64,000 nt of DNA from Zobellella iuensis (GCF_016746085.1 NZ_JAERTZ010000004.1:142035-206034); one strand, 5' to 3'; positions 1 to 9,044 are shown, numbered from the stretch's first letter. Program-made: numbers and translations. Notes: generated from the sequence alone by a model not told the origin.

Positions 1-434
1 CTTTTGAAGATCACCGCCGAGCGCGCGATGGTGTCGTAAGACACAACCAGGGTGCGCGGCGACAGATGCTTGAGGGTGTTGCCGCCAAGCACCGACGAAA
101 GCACCGCACGCAGGCCCTTGCCATCGTATTTGGGCGCCGAGGGGCCCTGCGTAAACAAGCGGCCCATGCGCGACCACAGCCGCATCGCCCCTCCCGGAAA
201 AATCTCCTGGTGGCGCTGCACGTACAGGTCGGCAATCTGCTGCGGGCTAAGGCCGCTCGCAATACCGCAGGCAAGAATGCTGCCGGTCGAGGTGCCGGCG
301 ATCAGATCGAAGTGATCGCGCACGCTGCCCTTGCCGGAGCGGCGTAAACGGCGCTCAACTTCAACCAGCCACAGCGCGGGGATAAGCCCGCGGATGCCGC
401 CTCCGTCAAGGGATAACAAGGTTTTGATGGCCAT
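1..434 (-). CDS. Patatin-like phospholipase, C-terminal part beyond window
   Basis: The reading frame starts at an ATG at 432-434, preceded by a GGAGGA ribosome site seven bases upstream, and runs off the left edge without a stop, so only about 144 residues are visible. They carry the patatin oxyanion loop (DGGGIRG, residues 10-16) and the nucleophile elbow GTSTG about 30 residues later, the serine of the Ser-Asp dyad; the Asp motif would lie outside the window. Patatins are acyl hydrolases that cut membrane lipids, and bacterial forms serve as secreted toxins, anti-phage effectors or housekeeping lipases. There is no signal peptide. The chitosanase-like and protease genes follow upstream on the same strand. 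Family is secure; the role is not. Confidence 0.85.
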   Translation of the reverse strand, partial: MAIKTLLSLDGGGIRGLIPALWLVEVERRLRRSGKGSVRDHFDLIAGTSTGSILACGIASGLSPQQIADLYVQRHQEIFPGGAMRLWSRMGRLFTQGPSAPKYDGKGLRAVLSSVLGGNTLKHLSPRTLVVSYDTIARSAVIFK

Positions 435-510
435 AAGGATTCCTCCGGTGAGTACCGAGCAGCGCTCAGGAGCGGATAAGATTGCAGGCTGCCGTTGCGC
501 AAACGGGGGG

Positions 511-530
511 CCGAGGAGCCACTGGCTCCT
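511..530. other. Short inverted repeat between patatin and chitosanase genes
   Basis: AGGAGCC, a three-base loop and GGCTCCT form a compact hairpin in the 126-base gap between the two minus-strand genes. There is no T-run on either side, so it is not a textbook terminator. It could be a transcript-processing or attenuation structure. Confidence 0.35.
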
Positions 531-560
531 ATTGCCGATTGCGCGGGGCGAACCGCGCCG

Positions 561-1493
561 CTAGAACATGCCGAGCGCCGCACGGGTCATGGCGCCAACA
601 ATGCCGTCGGCACGCAGCCCGTTGAGCCCCTGGAACCGCCTCACCGCGGCGGCGGTCGCATGCCCGTATACACCATCCACCTGCAGCGACTCGCCGCGCG
701 CGTTAAGCGCCTGCTGTAACGCCTTAACGTCGTCGCCGCGGTGCATCGGGCTGGTGACCATCAATAGCCGCTCGCCGTCGTCGCTGGCAGCACGCGCGTG
801 ACTGGAGCCATCGAGCACCGCCTCGTCGATAAACTGGCCGCGCACCGTAATGGGCAGGGCCAGCGCCCAGTTGTCTGCGCTGGTCAGCTTCTGCAAGGCA
901 TCGATGCGATAGACGGTACGCGGCAGCAGCGGATTAGTGTGGTTGGCAAGCCAGTCGCGCCGCGTGGTGAGGTACAGTGCAATCCACGCCTGCTCCGATG
1001 TTTTGCTCTTGCCCTTGGCCTGTTGATCGGTGCGGTCGCGCATGCGCCGCCAGGAGCCGTGTATAAAGCTGTCGAACACGACCGTGGTGCCCAGCGCGCT
1101 GTTGATGTTGCGCGACCGCGCGGCGGTCACCGTGGGGTGCCAGTAGAGATCGTCGAAAAACGCGTCCTGCACCGCCTTCATCACCGGGTCGCTCCCTGCC
1201 TCGCGCAGCAGCCGCCGCAGCGCAGCGTCTTGATCCAGGCTGGTGTCGCGGTCGCGCAGCCGCCCGAGATAGGGCCGCAGCGGCTCGGCAAAGGCGGCGG
1301 CCGGTGCTGCGCAGTAGCGGTTGATGAGCAAAAACAGGTTGCCACTGCCGAGCGTGGTCTGCAGTTTTCCGTAGGTCAGGTGCCCCGTGTCACCCGGCAA
1401 CAGTGTAACCGTGTCGTAACCGCCGGTCGGCCGGCCGGTCTCGAAAACGTGTACTACCGCCTGGGCGGTCTTGTGCTGAAGATCGGTAAGCAT
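561..1493 (-). CDS. GH46 chitosanase-like enzyme with C-terminal peptidoglycan-binding domain
   Basis: 310 residues. The N-terminal part matches the family 46 chitosanase pattern: FETG at 17-20 gives the candidate catalytic Glu18, and PGDTGHLTYG at 33-42 gives the candidate Asp35, followed by a QTTLGSGNL segment. Roughly residues 245-308 form a PG_binding_1 domain (a DDVKALQQAL stretch, then VDGVYG and a closing DGIVGAMTRAAL). The combination suggests a glycan hydrolase acting on chitosan or a related amino-sugar polymer such as peptidoglycan. No signal peptide is visible, although the substrate is extracytoplasmic, so export by a dedicated machine or release by lysis would be needed. ATG start at 1491-1493. 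Confidence 0.8.
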   Translation of the reverse strand: MLTDLQHKTAQAVVHVFETGRPTGGYDTVTLLPGDTGHLTYGKLQTTLGSGNLFLLINRYCAAPAAAFAEPLRPYLGRLRDRDTSLDQDAALRRLLREAGSDPVMKAVQDAFFDDLYWHPTVTAARSRNINSALGTTVVFDSFIHGSWRRMRDRTDQQAKGKSKTSEQAWIALYLTTRRDWLANHTNPLLPRTVYRIDALQKLTSADNWALALPITVRGQFIDEAVLDGSSHARAASDDGERLLMVTSPMHRGDDVKALQQALNARGESLQVDGVYGHATAAAVRRFQGLNGLRADGIVGAMTRAALGMF

Positions 1494-1524
1494 GATGAAA
1501 TTCCTGCGTGGTGGAACTCGCCAT

Positions 1525-1544
1525 CCCCGGGCCTGAGCCCGGGG
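1525..1544. repeat. Perfect GC-rich palindrome
   Basis: CCCCGGGC, a CTGA loop and GCCCGGGG form a perfect eight-base stem in the 190-base gap downstream of the metalloprotease gene. No T-run follows on either strand. It could stabilise or end the protease transcript. The rest of the gap shows no gene. Confidence 0.5.
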
Positions 1545-1683
1545 GCCAAGGGAAGATGCGGGCGGCTCAAGGGGGGCTTGGCTCTTTTGAGCGCAGCAAC
1601 TGGTTTCTATTCAACCTCTGTGTTGGTGCGTGTCCACTGAGCAACGGGGCGGCCGTCGCGTGAGTCGAGGGCCGCTGGCGTGC

Positions 1684-3915
1684 CTATCCGGGATCCGCGT
1701 GCCGAGTCCGTCCCATCCGCCAGATCTCGCCAGCGACATCCGCACGGACGCGTGTGAGGGCATCGTCACTGTCGTCGACCGCGAGCAGTTCGGCAAAGCT
1801 CGTGGCACGTTCTCCATATCGGGTGTTCGATCCTTCCAGAACGGCGGCCTCCAGCACACCGACCCGCACCTGCTCGACCGCCCGCGGCGACGTCACGCCG
1901 GGGGCGTGTTCATAGTTGAACGCAATGACGTCGAGGAACACCGCGCGACGCAGCCGGTTGCCATTCAGCCGTGTCAGCAACGCTTCCGCTAGTGCCGGAT
2001 ACGGCGTGAACTCGGGGTTCGCCAGCCAGGCCGTGATGTCGGCCTCCGGCACGCTGAAGTCGATCCCGACGGCGGCCAGGGCGCCGAGCACGGTTTGCGT
2101 CGGCTGCACCTGCACGTCGACCAGTTGGCGGAACGCGGTTCGTCCGGCGGCGTCGAGTCCCGACGCGTCGTTGATCAAGCGGGTCGTCTGTGCGTACCAG
2201 AGCCGCTGGACTTCCTCGCGGACCCGCAACGACCATCCGGGCTCCGGCGTCGGCTTCCGGAACAACGGCGGCACTTCATGGTAGCGGTCGAAAACGCGCC
2301 GAAGGCACCTATCGAGGGTCGCCGCATCGTCCGGATGGACGCCGTCGAACCAACCCTCGGCGGCGAAGGTGCCGCTGGCCGCCGCCGTCGTCCCGTCACC
2401 GGTGACGGTGACGACGACCGGAACCTCGAAGCGTTCGCCGCCACGGGAGGTCAGCGCCAGTTCGAAGACGACGGGGTCGATGGTGTACTCCACCGCGAAC
2501 GTCACGCCGTCGTAGGGCACGTCCACCGTGCCGCTGTTGCCGCCCGCAGGCACGCCGCCGACCGTCCACGCCACGGTGGCGTCGGGAACCCCGGGTGCGC
2601 CACCACCGCCGAAGCCGGTCGTGCGGATGCGAAACTGGCTGAACGTCGACGTCGCGAACGTCCCTTTGCGGATCGCATCGCCGCACGGCGTCGTCGTTTG
2701 CTCCAGCGCCCCCACCACACCCACGACGTCGTCTGAATGGTTGCCGCGGACGAGCTCGACACGCCGCGCCGCGCCCTCCGTTACCGAGACTTCGACCCAG
2801 TTGCGTTCCGGATCGATGTCTTCAACACTGACGACGAGCGACGTGGTGGCAACGGCGACGTCGGCGTCCGGCGACACCGTCGGGACCGACCCGCGGTACC
2901 ACACCCGCGGGCCAACGTTCGGCTGGTCGACGAGCGAGTGCACCACCACGCCCTCGCGCGACAGGCTCGGCCCCAGGATGTCCATGCCAGCATCCCACCC
3001 GCGGGCCGTGCGGTACTCGACGTAGACGCGGCCGACGCCGTTCGCGGGCTCGTTCGGCGGATGCAGGATCAGGAGGCACCGTCCGGTCGCAGCCGACGCC
3101 GGCACCAGGCGCACACGCACGGCACCACCCGGGGGCGGGAAGGGCCGCTCGACAACGCGGCCGGCGAGAGCATCGGGCATGAACCGGTGCAGGTTGGCGC
3201 GGGCCAGGTGAGGTCCCATGGCGAGGGCACCGTTGGCGTTCGGCCAACCGCTGACGGGCGGGCCGATGAAGGTCGGCGAGGCCGCGTAAAACGGGCCGGT
3301 CCCGAGCCATAGGGTGCCGAACGACGCCGATGACATCAGATCATACGGCGACCCGTATTCGGGCCCCACGATGATGTTGGCGTCGGAGGGATCCCAGTCG
3401 GTGCCGTTGTTGTCGAGGCCGAAGGTGTGGCCGAAGCCGAGCACGTGGCCGATCTCGTGGCACATGAACGTGTGGTCGCTCGCCATTATCGGCAGCACGG
3501 CGACAGTGAATCCGCCGACGCCCGTCGTGCCGCCGTCGAAGCCGGTCGTGACTGTTGCGGGCTGTCCGGGCTGCCCGGCGAGCGGGTTCGCCATGGTCCG
3601 CGTTCCGGGGTGCGTCAGCACCACGAGTCCGTCGAGTCCGGCGAGCGGGTCGTGCCCGGGAACGCGGGCGCGGAGCGCATTGATCGCGGCCGTCGCCTGT
3701 GCGCTGCGGCTCGTGTCGGTGCCGATGGTGATGTCGACCCACGGAAACATCGGCGAGTCGAGGAAATCCAGGTAACCGCGGGTGGTGTTGATCCAGTAGC
3801 GCAACAGCGAGCGGTCGCCGATCATCACCATCGCGATGCACGCCTGATCGGGGATGACAGGGACGGTTGTATCGTGCCTGGCGCGTATGATGCCGAGGCG
3901 AACATTCTTGGGCAT
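1684..3915 (-). CDS. Large metzincin-type zinc metalloprotease
   Basis: 743 residues from the ATG at 3913-3915, chosen because an AGG-type ribosome site lies about seven bases upstream; a GTG three codons earlier overlaps that site. The zinc site HEIGHVLGFGH (HExxHxxGxxH) lies near residue 155 and is followed by a Met-turn-like YDLMS, as in metzincins of the M6/M11/M12 type. The long C-terminal part has beta-rich, Gly/Val/Thr-rich segments and then a helical tail. There is no signal peptide or membrane segment. Codon use, rich in GTC, TCG and ACG, differs from the CTG/GCC/GGC-heavy genes to the right, suggesting recent transfer. Which metzincin family it belongs to, and its substrate, are unknown. 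Confidence 0.75.
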   Translation of the reverse strand: MPKNVRLGIIRARHDTTVPVIPDQACIAMVMIGDRSLLRYWINTTRGYLDFLDSPMFPWVDITIGTDTSRSAQATAAINALRARVPGHDPLAGLDGLVVLTHPGTRTMANPLAGQPGQPATVTTGFDGGTTGVGGFTVAVLPIMASDHTFMCHEIGHVLGFGHTFGLDNNGTDWDPSDANIIVGPEYGSPYDLMSSASFGTLWLGTGPFYAASPTFIGPPVSGWPNANGALAMGPHLARANLHRFMPDALAGRVVERPFPPPGGAVRVRLVPASAATGRCLLILHPPNEPANGVGRVYVEYRTARGWDAGMDILGPSLSREGVVVHSLVDQPNVGPRVWYRGSVPTVSPDADVAVATTSLVVSVEDIDPERNWVEVSVTEGAARRVELVRGNHSDDVVGVVGALEQTTTPCGDAIRKGTFATSTFSQFRIRTTGFGGGGAPGVPDATVAWTVGGVPAGGNSGTVDVPYDGVTFAVEYTIDPVVFELALTSRGGERFEVPVVVTVTGDGTTAAASGTFAAEGWFDGVHPDDAATLDRCLRRVFDRYHEVPPLFRKPTPEPGWSLRVREEVQRLWYAQTTRLINDASGLDAAGRTAFRQLVDVQVQPTQTVLGALAAVGIDFSVPEADITAWLANPEFTPYPALAEALLTRLNGNRLRRAVFLDVIAFNYEHAPGVTSPRAVEQVRVGVLEAAVLEGSNTRYGERATSFAELLAVDDSDDALTRVRADVAGEIWRMGRTRHADPG

Positions 3916-4398
3916 GGGTTGCACCTCGTTTGTTAGTCAACTCCCTCCGAATGCAAAGTGGCCCTATGACGCCGCAAGAACCAAAGCCGAGAGAAGCCAG
4001 AAGCCAGAAGCCAGAAGCCAGAGCGATAACGCCATAATCCAGCTCGATGGCCTCCTTGCCTGCCGGCTATCTTACTGAAATAGAAAGGATCTTTATCGGG
4101 ATGTTGGGGTTATCGGGAGGTCCGACCTGGGTTATCGCGCCGTATAGCGGTTTCAGGATATGCATACCGCATAAAAACAATGCCACTTGAGTCTTTAAAG
4201 GTACGCTACCGCCCGCCGCTGTTTTCAGGTCCAAGCGTCTACCTGCCCTACCCACTTGAGACAAGTATTGTTGCCACAAAACAAAACATCAATTGTAATA
4301 ATTCTTATTTTGTGTTTGTGATTTTTCTCGGCAAGGCTCTGACGAGGCCGGCCCCGCCTTGGTGTAAGCTGGTGGCTCTGATCTTGGGGAGGAATGCG
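3916..4398. other. 483-base gene-free junction
   Basis: This stretch separates the compositionally unusual left block from zntB. It holds a heptamer tandem repeat (3994-4021), then AT-richer sequence just before zntB that probably carries its promoter. I see no convincing gene, tRNA, transposase remnant or attachment site. It may mark the edge of an acquired segment. Confidence 0.5.
3994..4021. repeat. Four tandem copies of AAGCCAG
   Basis: Four perfect, uninterrupted copies of the heptamer AAGCCAG. Seven bases is not a codon multiple and the array is outside any gene. It is a simple repeat that may vary in copy number. Confidence 0.9.
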
Positions 4399-5361
4399 AT
4401 GGAGCGGGTGCCGGTTAACAGTATTTATCGCCTGGTGCTGGACGGCGCCGGGGGCATGCGGCCGCTGGCGGGGGCCGGGCTGCCGGCGGACGGGCCCGCC
4501 TGGGTGCATCTGGACTACGGGGATCCCGAGTCCGCCCGCTGGCTAAGGCAGAGCCCGCTGCTGAACGAGGCCGCCCGCGAGGCGCTGCTGGGCCAGAGCA
4601 GCCGGCCCAAGCTGGTGCGCCAGGGCGACAACCTGCTGCTGATCCTGCGCGGCATCAACCACAACCAGGGGAACAGGCCCGAAGAAATGGTGGCCCTGCG
4701 CATCTTTATCACCCCCGATCTGATTATCAGCAGCCGGCGCCGGCCGCTGCTGTCGGAGCAGGATCTGTTCGCCCGGCTCGAGCGCCGCGGCGGCCCGGCC
4801 AACCCGGGCGACTGGCTGGTGGAAATGTGCGACGCCCTTACCGACCGGGCCGGCGAATTCGTGGAGGAGCTGCACGACCAGATCCTGGCGCTGGAAGAGG
4901 CGGTGCTGGAGCGCAAGCTGCCGGGCAACGGCCGGCTGGGCCGCATCCGCAAGCAATTGATCCTGATCCGCCGCTACCTGTCGCCGCAGCGGGATCTGGT
5001 GGCCCGGCTGGCCAACGAAAAAATCGGCTGGCTGGACGAGGACGACCGCCGCCGGCTACAGGACATCGCCGACCGGCTGCGCCGCTGGCTGGACGATCTG
5101 GACGCGGGCGTGGCCCGCACCGCCGTGCTGGCCGACGAGATCAACAACCTGATGACCGAGGCCACCAACCGCCGCGCCTACCAAATCTCGGTAATGGCGC
5201 TGCTGTTCCTGCCCGCCACCTTTCTCACCGGCCTGTTCGGCATCAACCTGGGCGGCATGCCGGGGGCCGAAAGCCCCCTCGCCTTCTGGGTTTTCTGCCT
5301 GATCATACTGGCGCTGGGAGTGGCGCTGGGTGCCTGGCTCAAGCTGCGCCGCTGGTGGTAG
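4399..5361 (+). CDS. zntB: Zinc transporter ZntB (CorA family)
   Basis: 320 residues (E. coli ZntB has 327). The ATG at 4399 is chosen over earlier in-frame starts because GGGGAGG lies six bases upstream. The protein has the CorA/ZntB plan: a long charged cytoplasmic N-terminal domain, then two membrane helices near residues 258-280 and 294-314, with the pore-loop signature GIN at 281-283 between them. ZntB forms a pentameric inner-membrane channel carrying zinc ions; E. coli ZntB was first described as an exporter and later as a proton-coupled importer. It is a single gene between the foreign-looking left block and the oppositely oriented glycosyltransferase operon. No Zur-type box was seen upstream. 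Confidence 0.9.
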   Translation: MERVPVNSIYRLVLDGAGGMRPLAGAGLPADGPAWVHLDYGDPESARWLRQSPLLNEAAREALLGQSSRPKLVRQGDNLLLILRGINHNQGNRPEEMVALRIFITPDLIISSRRRPLLSEQDLFARLERRGGPANPGDWLVEMCDALTDRAGEFVEELHDQILALEEAVLERKLPGNGRLGRIRKQLILIRRYLSPQRDLVARLANEKIGWLDEDDRRRLQDIADRLRRWLDDLDAGVARTAVLADEINNLMTEATNRRAYQISVMALLFLPATFLTGLFGINLGGMPGAESPLAFWVFCLIILALGVALGAWLKLRRWW

Positions 5362-5381
5362 CCGGGCAAGGCGGCAGCAAA

Positions 5382-6785
5382 CTACTTTTGCAGCCAGCTG
5401 CCGCTGCGTTTCATCCTGCCCCAGTGTTTCTTGCGGCGGGTCAGCCACTGCAGCATGCCCCGCAGCCGCCACAGGGTGTTGAGCTGGCGGTAGCCAAAGT
5501 TTTCCAGCAACGCCACCAGGAACAGCCACAGCATGTCGCGCCGCCGGGGATACACCCGGAATGACATGGCCTCCAGGAGCAGGCCGTTCACCGACAGCAG
5601 CATGCCAAGGCCAATCGCCACCACGGCAAAGGCCAGCAGCGCCTCCGCCGACACCAGGCCGAACAGAAAGCCGACCATCAGCAGCAGGTATCCCATCAGC
5701 TCTATCAGGGGCCCCAGCCACTCAAACAGGAACATAAAAGGCCAGGCCAGCCAGCCCGGTGCCCCACCGGTGCGGCTGAAGGGCAGCCGCCAGTGGCTGA
5801 ACAGGCTTTCGGACAACCCCCGCTGCCAGCGGCTCCGCTGCCGCCCCAGGGTGCCGATGTCTTCCGGCGCCTCGGTCCAGCACAGGGGGTCGGGCACATA
5901 GACGATGCGGTAGGGCATGCGGTGCTGGCGGTGGTAATGATGCAGGCGCACCACCAGCTCCATGTCTTCGCCCACCGTGTCCACCCGAAAGCCCCCCACG
6001 TCAATCACCCGTTGCCGGTTGAACAGGCCGAAGGCGCCGGAGATGATCAGCAGGGCGTTCATGGGCGACCAGCCCAGCCGGCCAAACAAGAAGGCGCGCA
6101 GATACTCCACCACCTGGAAACGGGCCAGCCAGCTGCGGGGCAAGCCGGCCTTCACCATAAAGCCGCCGCGGATCTCCGAGCCGTTGGCGATGCGCACCGT
6201 GCCGCCGGCGGCGATCACCCGTTCGTCCTCGATAAAGGGCTGCACTATGCGCAACAGGCTGTCCCGCTGCAGTATGGAGTCGCCGTCCATCACGCAGAAC
6301 AGGCCGTGCCGGGCCGCATTGATGGCGGCATTGATGGCGTCGGCCTTGCCGCCGTTGGCCTTGTCGAGCACCACCAGGTTGGGAAAACGCCGGGAGCGGT
6401 AGATGCCGGTAATGGGCTTGCAGGGCAACTGCAACCGTACCGGCTGGGGCTGGGGCTCCAGTTGAAAGTCCTGCTGCAGGCAGGCCAGGGTCCGGTCGGT
6501 GGAGCCGTCGTTCACCACCATGACCTCGAATTCCCCGTACTGCAGCTGCAGCACCGACATCACCGAGGTGGTGATGATGCGCTCCTCGTTGAAGGCCGGC
6601 AGTATCAGGGTGATGGGGGGCTCCACCCCCAGCCAGGTGGGCGTTTCCCCCAGCTCGGAGCGGTACTGCATGTACTGGCGCAGGTTAACGAGCGACACCA
6701 GGTTCAGGATCAGGTAGCCGAGATTCAGCAGGATGAAATAGCCGATAAACAGCAGGGGCAGCCAGAACTCCCAGAACCCGTTCAT
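5382..6785 (-). CDS. Processive family 2 glycosyltransferase, membrane-bound
   Basis: 467 residues from the ATG at 6783-6785, which overlaps the HEAT gene stop as ATGA; an upstream in-frame extension lies inside the HEAT gene. A membrane helix near residues 9-34 precedes the GT-A domain with NDGSTD (92-97), the DGD metal/nucleotide site (167-169), an ED pair (273-274, candidate catalytic base) and QRSRW (316-320), the motif of processive synthases such as BcsA, NodC and PgaC. Two or more C-terminal helices follow. It should polymerise a beta-linked glycan from a UDP-sugar at the inner membrane. It is the last gene of the kinase-regulator-YaiO-HEAT operon; E. coli also pairs a GT2 (YaiP) with YaiO. 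The sugar is unknown. Confidence 0.85.
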   Translation of the reverse strand: MNGFWEFWLPLLFIGYFILLNLGYLILNLVSLVNLRQYMQYRSELGETPTWLGVEPPITLILPAFNEERIITTSVMSVLQLQYGEFEVMVVNDGSTDRTLACLQQDFQLEPQPQPVRLQLPCKPITGIYRSRRFPNLVVLDKANGGKADAINAAINAARHGLFCVMDGDSILQRDSLLRIVQPFIEDERVIAAGGTVRIANGSEIRGGFMVKAGLPRSWLARFQVVEYLRAFLFGRLGWSPMNALLIISGAFGLFNRQRVIDVGGFRVDTVGEDMELVVRLHHYHRQHRMPYRIVYVPDPLCWTEAPEDIGTLGRQRSRWQRGLSESLFSHWRLPFSRTGGAPGWLAWPFMFLFEWLGPLIELMGYLLLMVGFLFGLVSAEALLAFAVVAIGLGMLLSVNGLLLEAMSFRVYPRRRDMLWLFLVALLENFGYRQLNTLWRLRGMLQWLTRRKKHWGRMKRSGSWLQK

Positions 6786-7855
6786 AGGCCGCGCACCCTC
6801 AGGGCATAGGCCAGGGCCTCGCGCCCGTAGGGGTCCCTTACCTCGGCCAGCAAGCGCTCCAACTGCGATCGGCCCAGCCCCGGCATCTGCGCCATGGTTC
6901 TGGCCGCCTGCTGGCGTATCCACCAGTCGGTATCGGCGAGCATCGGCAGCAACAGCCGCAGGTCGGCGGCTTCCCCCACGGGCGCCAGTGCCCGCACCGC
7001 CATGGCCCTGGCCTCGGCGTCCGGATGGCTCAGCATGGCCAGAATGGCGGGCCTGTCACGCGGGTCGGCGTTGTCGGCCAGGCAGCCCAGGGCGGCGCAC
7101 GCCACCCGGGGATCCGCATCGGCCAGCAGGCGGCGGGCAAAGGGGGCCAGCTCCGCCGGCCGGCCCAACGGCAGCAGCGCCATCAGGCGGGCTACCGCCA
7201 GGGGCGCCCCCGCCACCGGCTCGCCCCCTTGATAGCGCCGCACCGCATCCAGCAAGGGAGGGGTAACGGCCTCCTGGCCGGCGGCCCGGCACAGGGTGGC
7301 AACCTGCGCCCGGGACCAGTCGCGCCGTGTCAACATCGGCAGCATCAGCTGGTCCATGGCCCGCGCCGGATCCAGGCTGACCAGGGTGCGGGCGGCGGCC
7401 AGGGCGATGATGGGCCTGAGATCCGCCAGGCGGGCCGCCACCTCGGGCCAGTGCGCCAGGTTGCCCAGATAGCCGAGGGTGGTGAGCCCAATCAGCTGTT
7501 GCTGCGCCCTGCCGCCGGCGATGATGCCGAGGGCAAAGCGGTCCAGCCCCAGGTGATACAGCAGGGTGTTGAGGCGCCGCCGGGTTTCGCCCCGCAGGCT
7601 GCGCTGGGTGCGGCACCACAGCACCAGAAACCAGGCGCTGTACGCCGGCGGCAGCAGCGGCAGCCGGTCTATCCGGTCCCCGGCGGCCACTTTCGCCAGC
7701 CAAGGGCGCCAGCCCGCCTCCAGCCTCGTCCTTTCCCGGGTCCGGCGGCGATTCAGGGTGGTGATCAGCAGCACCTGCAACAACAGCAGCACCGTCAGCA
7801 CCCCCACCGCCAGGGCGGAATAGAGGGCCAACGGCACCAAAGACTCAGAACGCAT
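6782..7855 (-). CDS. Membrane-anchored HEAT-repeat protein
   Basis: 357 residues from the ATG at 7853-7855; an ATG seven codons earlier is possible. One membrane helix near residues 6-30 is followed by a basic RRRTRERTR stretch and then a long helical domain with repeats of the HEAT/PBS type, for example DADPRVACAALGCLAD and HPDAEARAMAVRALAP, ending at DTDWWIRQQAARTMAQ. HEAT domains are protein-binding scaffolds. Its place between YaiO and the glycosyltransferase, with translational coupling on both sides (11-base and ATGA overlaps), suggests it assembles or regulates the synthase. It has no enzymatic motif. Confidence 0.75.
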   Translation of the reverse strand: MRSESLVPLALYSALAVGVLTVLLLLQVLLITTLNRRRTRERTRLEAGWRPWLAKVAAGDRIDRLPLLPPAYSAWFLVLWCRTQRSLRGETRRRLNTLLYHLGLDRFALGIIAGGRAQQQLIGLTTLGYLGNLAHWPEVAARLADLRPIIALAAARTLVSLDPARAMDQLMLPMLTRRDWSRAQVATLCRAAGQEAVTPPLLDAVRRYQGGEPVAGAPLAVARLMALLPLGRPAELAPFARRLLADADPRVACAALGCLADNADPRDRPAILAMLSHPDAEARAMAVRALAPVGEAADLRLLLPMLADTDWWIRQQAARTMAQMPGLGRSQLERLLAEVRDPYGREALAYALRVRGL

Positions 7856-8606
7856 GGCGCACGCCCAGCCGCGCACCGTAGCGGTGGTAAAGCTCCCCCT
7901 GCCGGCCCGCCTCCAGATCCCAGGTCAGCGCCCAGCGCGGCGCCAGCCAGTATCGGCCGAACACCCCGATGGCGGCCGTGTCGGTGGTGACGATACGGGC
8001 AGACGACACCAGCTCCCGCTCTTCACCCAGGCCGACGCGCACGCCCCAATAGCTGCGGTCATCGGGGTAGTAGCTCAGGGAAGCATGGTGCCCCAATACC
8101 GGATCCCGGCCTTCCAGCCAGGTCAGGTTCAGGGTGTAGGCACCGCGCCAGGCGCCCCAATAGCGATCCCCGGTCAGCCCCAGCCGGTCCACCCTGTTGC
8201 TGCTATAAGAGGTGCGGCGGTAGCCGGCCCGCAGGCCGAAACCGTATGCCAGCCGGCGCTCGGCCCCCGCCTCCGCAAACCACTCGGGCAGAAAGCGTGC
8301 CGAAAAGCCCAGCCCGCCCTCGGTGAACAGACTCCAGCGCCCGTCCAGGGGAAAATGGCCGCCCAGCTCCATGCCCTGCCCGGCCTCGCCAAAGCGTGAC
8401 TGGCTGATCACGCCACCATGGTAGCTGTTGTAACCACGCCGCGCCGAGAGCCAGTCCAACCGGTAGCTCTGCTCGTCGTCAAAGCCCCGATCCAGCACGT
8501 CGTAACGGACACTGAGCTCCGCTTCCGTCACCCGGGGTGCCGGCGGTTCGTCCTGGGCTTGCACCGTGGCCAGCATCAGCCACCATATCCAACCGCCATG
8601 CCTCAT
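7845..8606 (-). CDS. yaiO: YaiO-family outer membrane beta-barrel protein
   Basis: 253 residues. An N-terminal signal peptide (hydrophobic WIWWLMLATVQA, probable cleavage after AQA) is followed by alternating amphipathic strands rich in Tyr, Trp, Gly and Arg and a closing aromatic residue (LGVRHAF), typical of a barrel inserted by the Bam machinery. The sequence resembles the YaiO family, which in E. coli sits beside a GT2 glycosyltransferase gene. Start and stop both overlap neighbouring genes (ATGA with the response regulator, 11 bases with the HEAT gene). A role as outer-membrane exit or anchor for the glycan made by the GT2 protein is inferred from position only. Confidence 0.8.
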   Translation of the reverse strand: MRHGGWIWWLMLATVQAQDEPPAPRVTEAELSVRYDVLDRGFDDEQSYRLDWLSARRGYNSYHGGVISQSRFGEAGQGMELGGHFPLDGRWSLFTEGGLGFSARFLPEWFAEAGAERRLAYGFGLRAGYRRTSYSSNRVDRLGLTGDRYWGAWRGAYTLNLTWLEGRDPVLGHHASLSYYPDDRSYWGVRVGLGEERELVSSARIVTTDTAAIGVFGRYWLAPRWALTWDLEAGRQGELYHRYGARLGVRHAF

Positions 8607-8992
8607 CGTTTCAGTTTCCTGAGCATGCGCCGGATACGCGCCAGCAGTTCATCCGGCTGAAAGGGTTTTACCACGTAGTCGTCCGCCCCCAGCTCCAGGG
8701 CCCGCACTATGTCCGCCTCCCGATTCTTGGCGGTCAGCATCAGCACCGGCGTATGCCGCCAGGCCGGCAAGGCCCTTATATCCTGCAGCAATTCGAGGCC
8801 GTCCCGGTATGGCAACATCACATCCAGCAGCACCAGCGCCGGCGGTGCTGCCGTATCGATCCACTCCTTGGCCTCGCGGCCGTTGGCGGCGTGCGTCACC
8901 CGGTAGCCGTTGCGCTCAAGCAGAAAACGCATGAGAAAAGCGATGTCCTCGTCGTCTTCCACCATCAGTACATGGTCGCGCTGCTCCGTCAT
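8603..8992 (-). CDS. Single-domain response regulator (receiver only)
   Basis: 129 residues, essentially one receiver domain: acidic pocket EDD at 12-14, phospho-acceptor Asp57 in LLDVMLP, Thr87 and Lys109 in VVKPF. No DNA-binding or enzymatic output domain follows, so it must act by protein contact, in the manner of CheY or DivK. It lies 52 bases downstream of the histidine kinase gene and overlaps yaiO by ATGA. The likely partner is the kinase at 9045-10697; the likely target is the HEAT or GT2 protein of the same operon, which is an inference. Confidence 0.88.
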   Translation of the reverse strand: MTEQRDHVLMVEDDEDIAFLMRFLLERNGYRVTHAANGREAKEWIDTAAPPALVLLDVMLPYRDGLELLQDIRALPAWRHTPVLMLTAKNREADIVRALELGADDYVVKPFQPDELLARIRRMLRKLKR

Positions 8993-9044
8993 CTTGTCGC
9001 CTCCTGCCGGGTAGCGGTGGTGAGTGCCCGGCCTTTCTTACTCG

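Noticed and set aside
3994..4021. CRISPR array
   Set aside because: Units are seven bases with no spacers, so it is a simple tandem repeat. No array was seen elsewhere in the window.
4067..4279. 70-codon minus-strand frame in the gap before zntB
   Set aside because: No ribosome site, no recognisable motif, and it overlaps the likely zntB promoter region.
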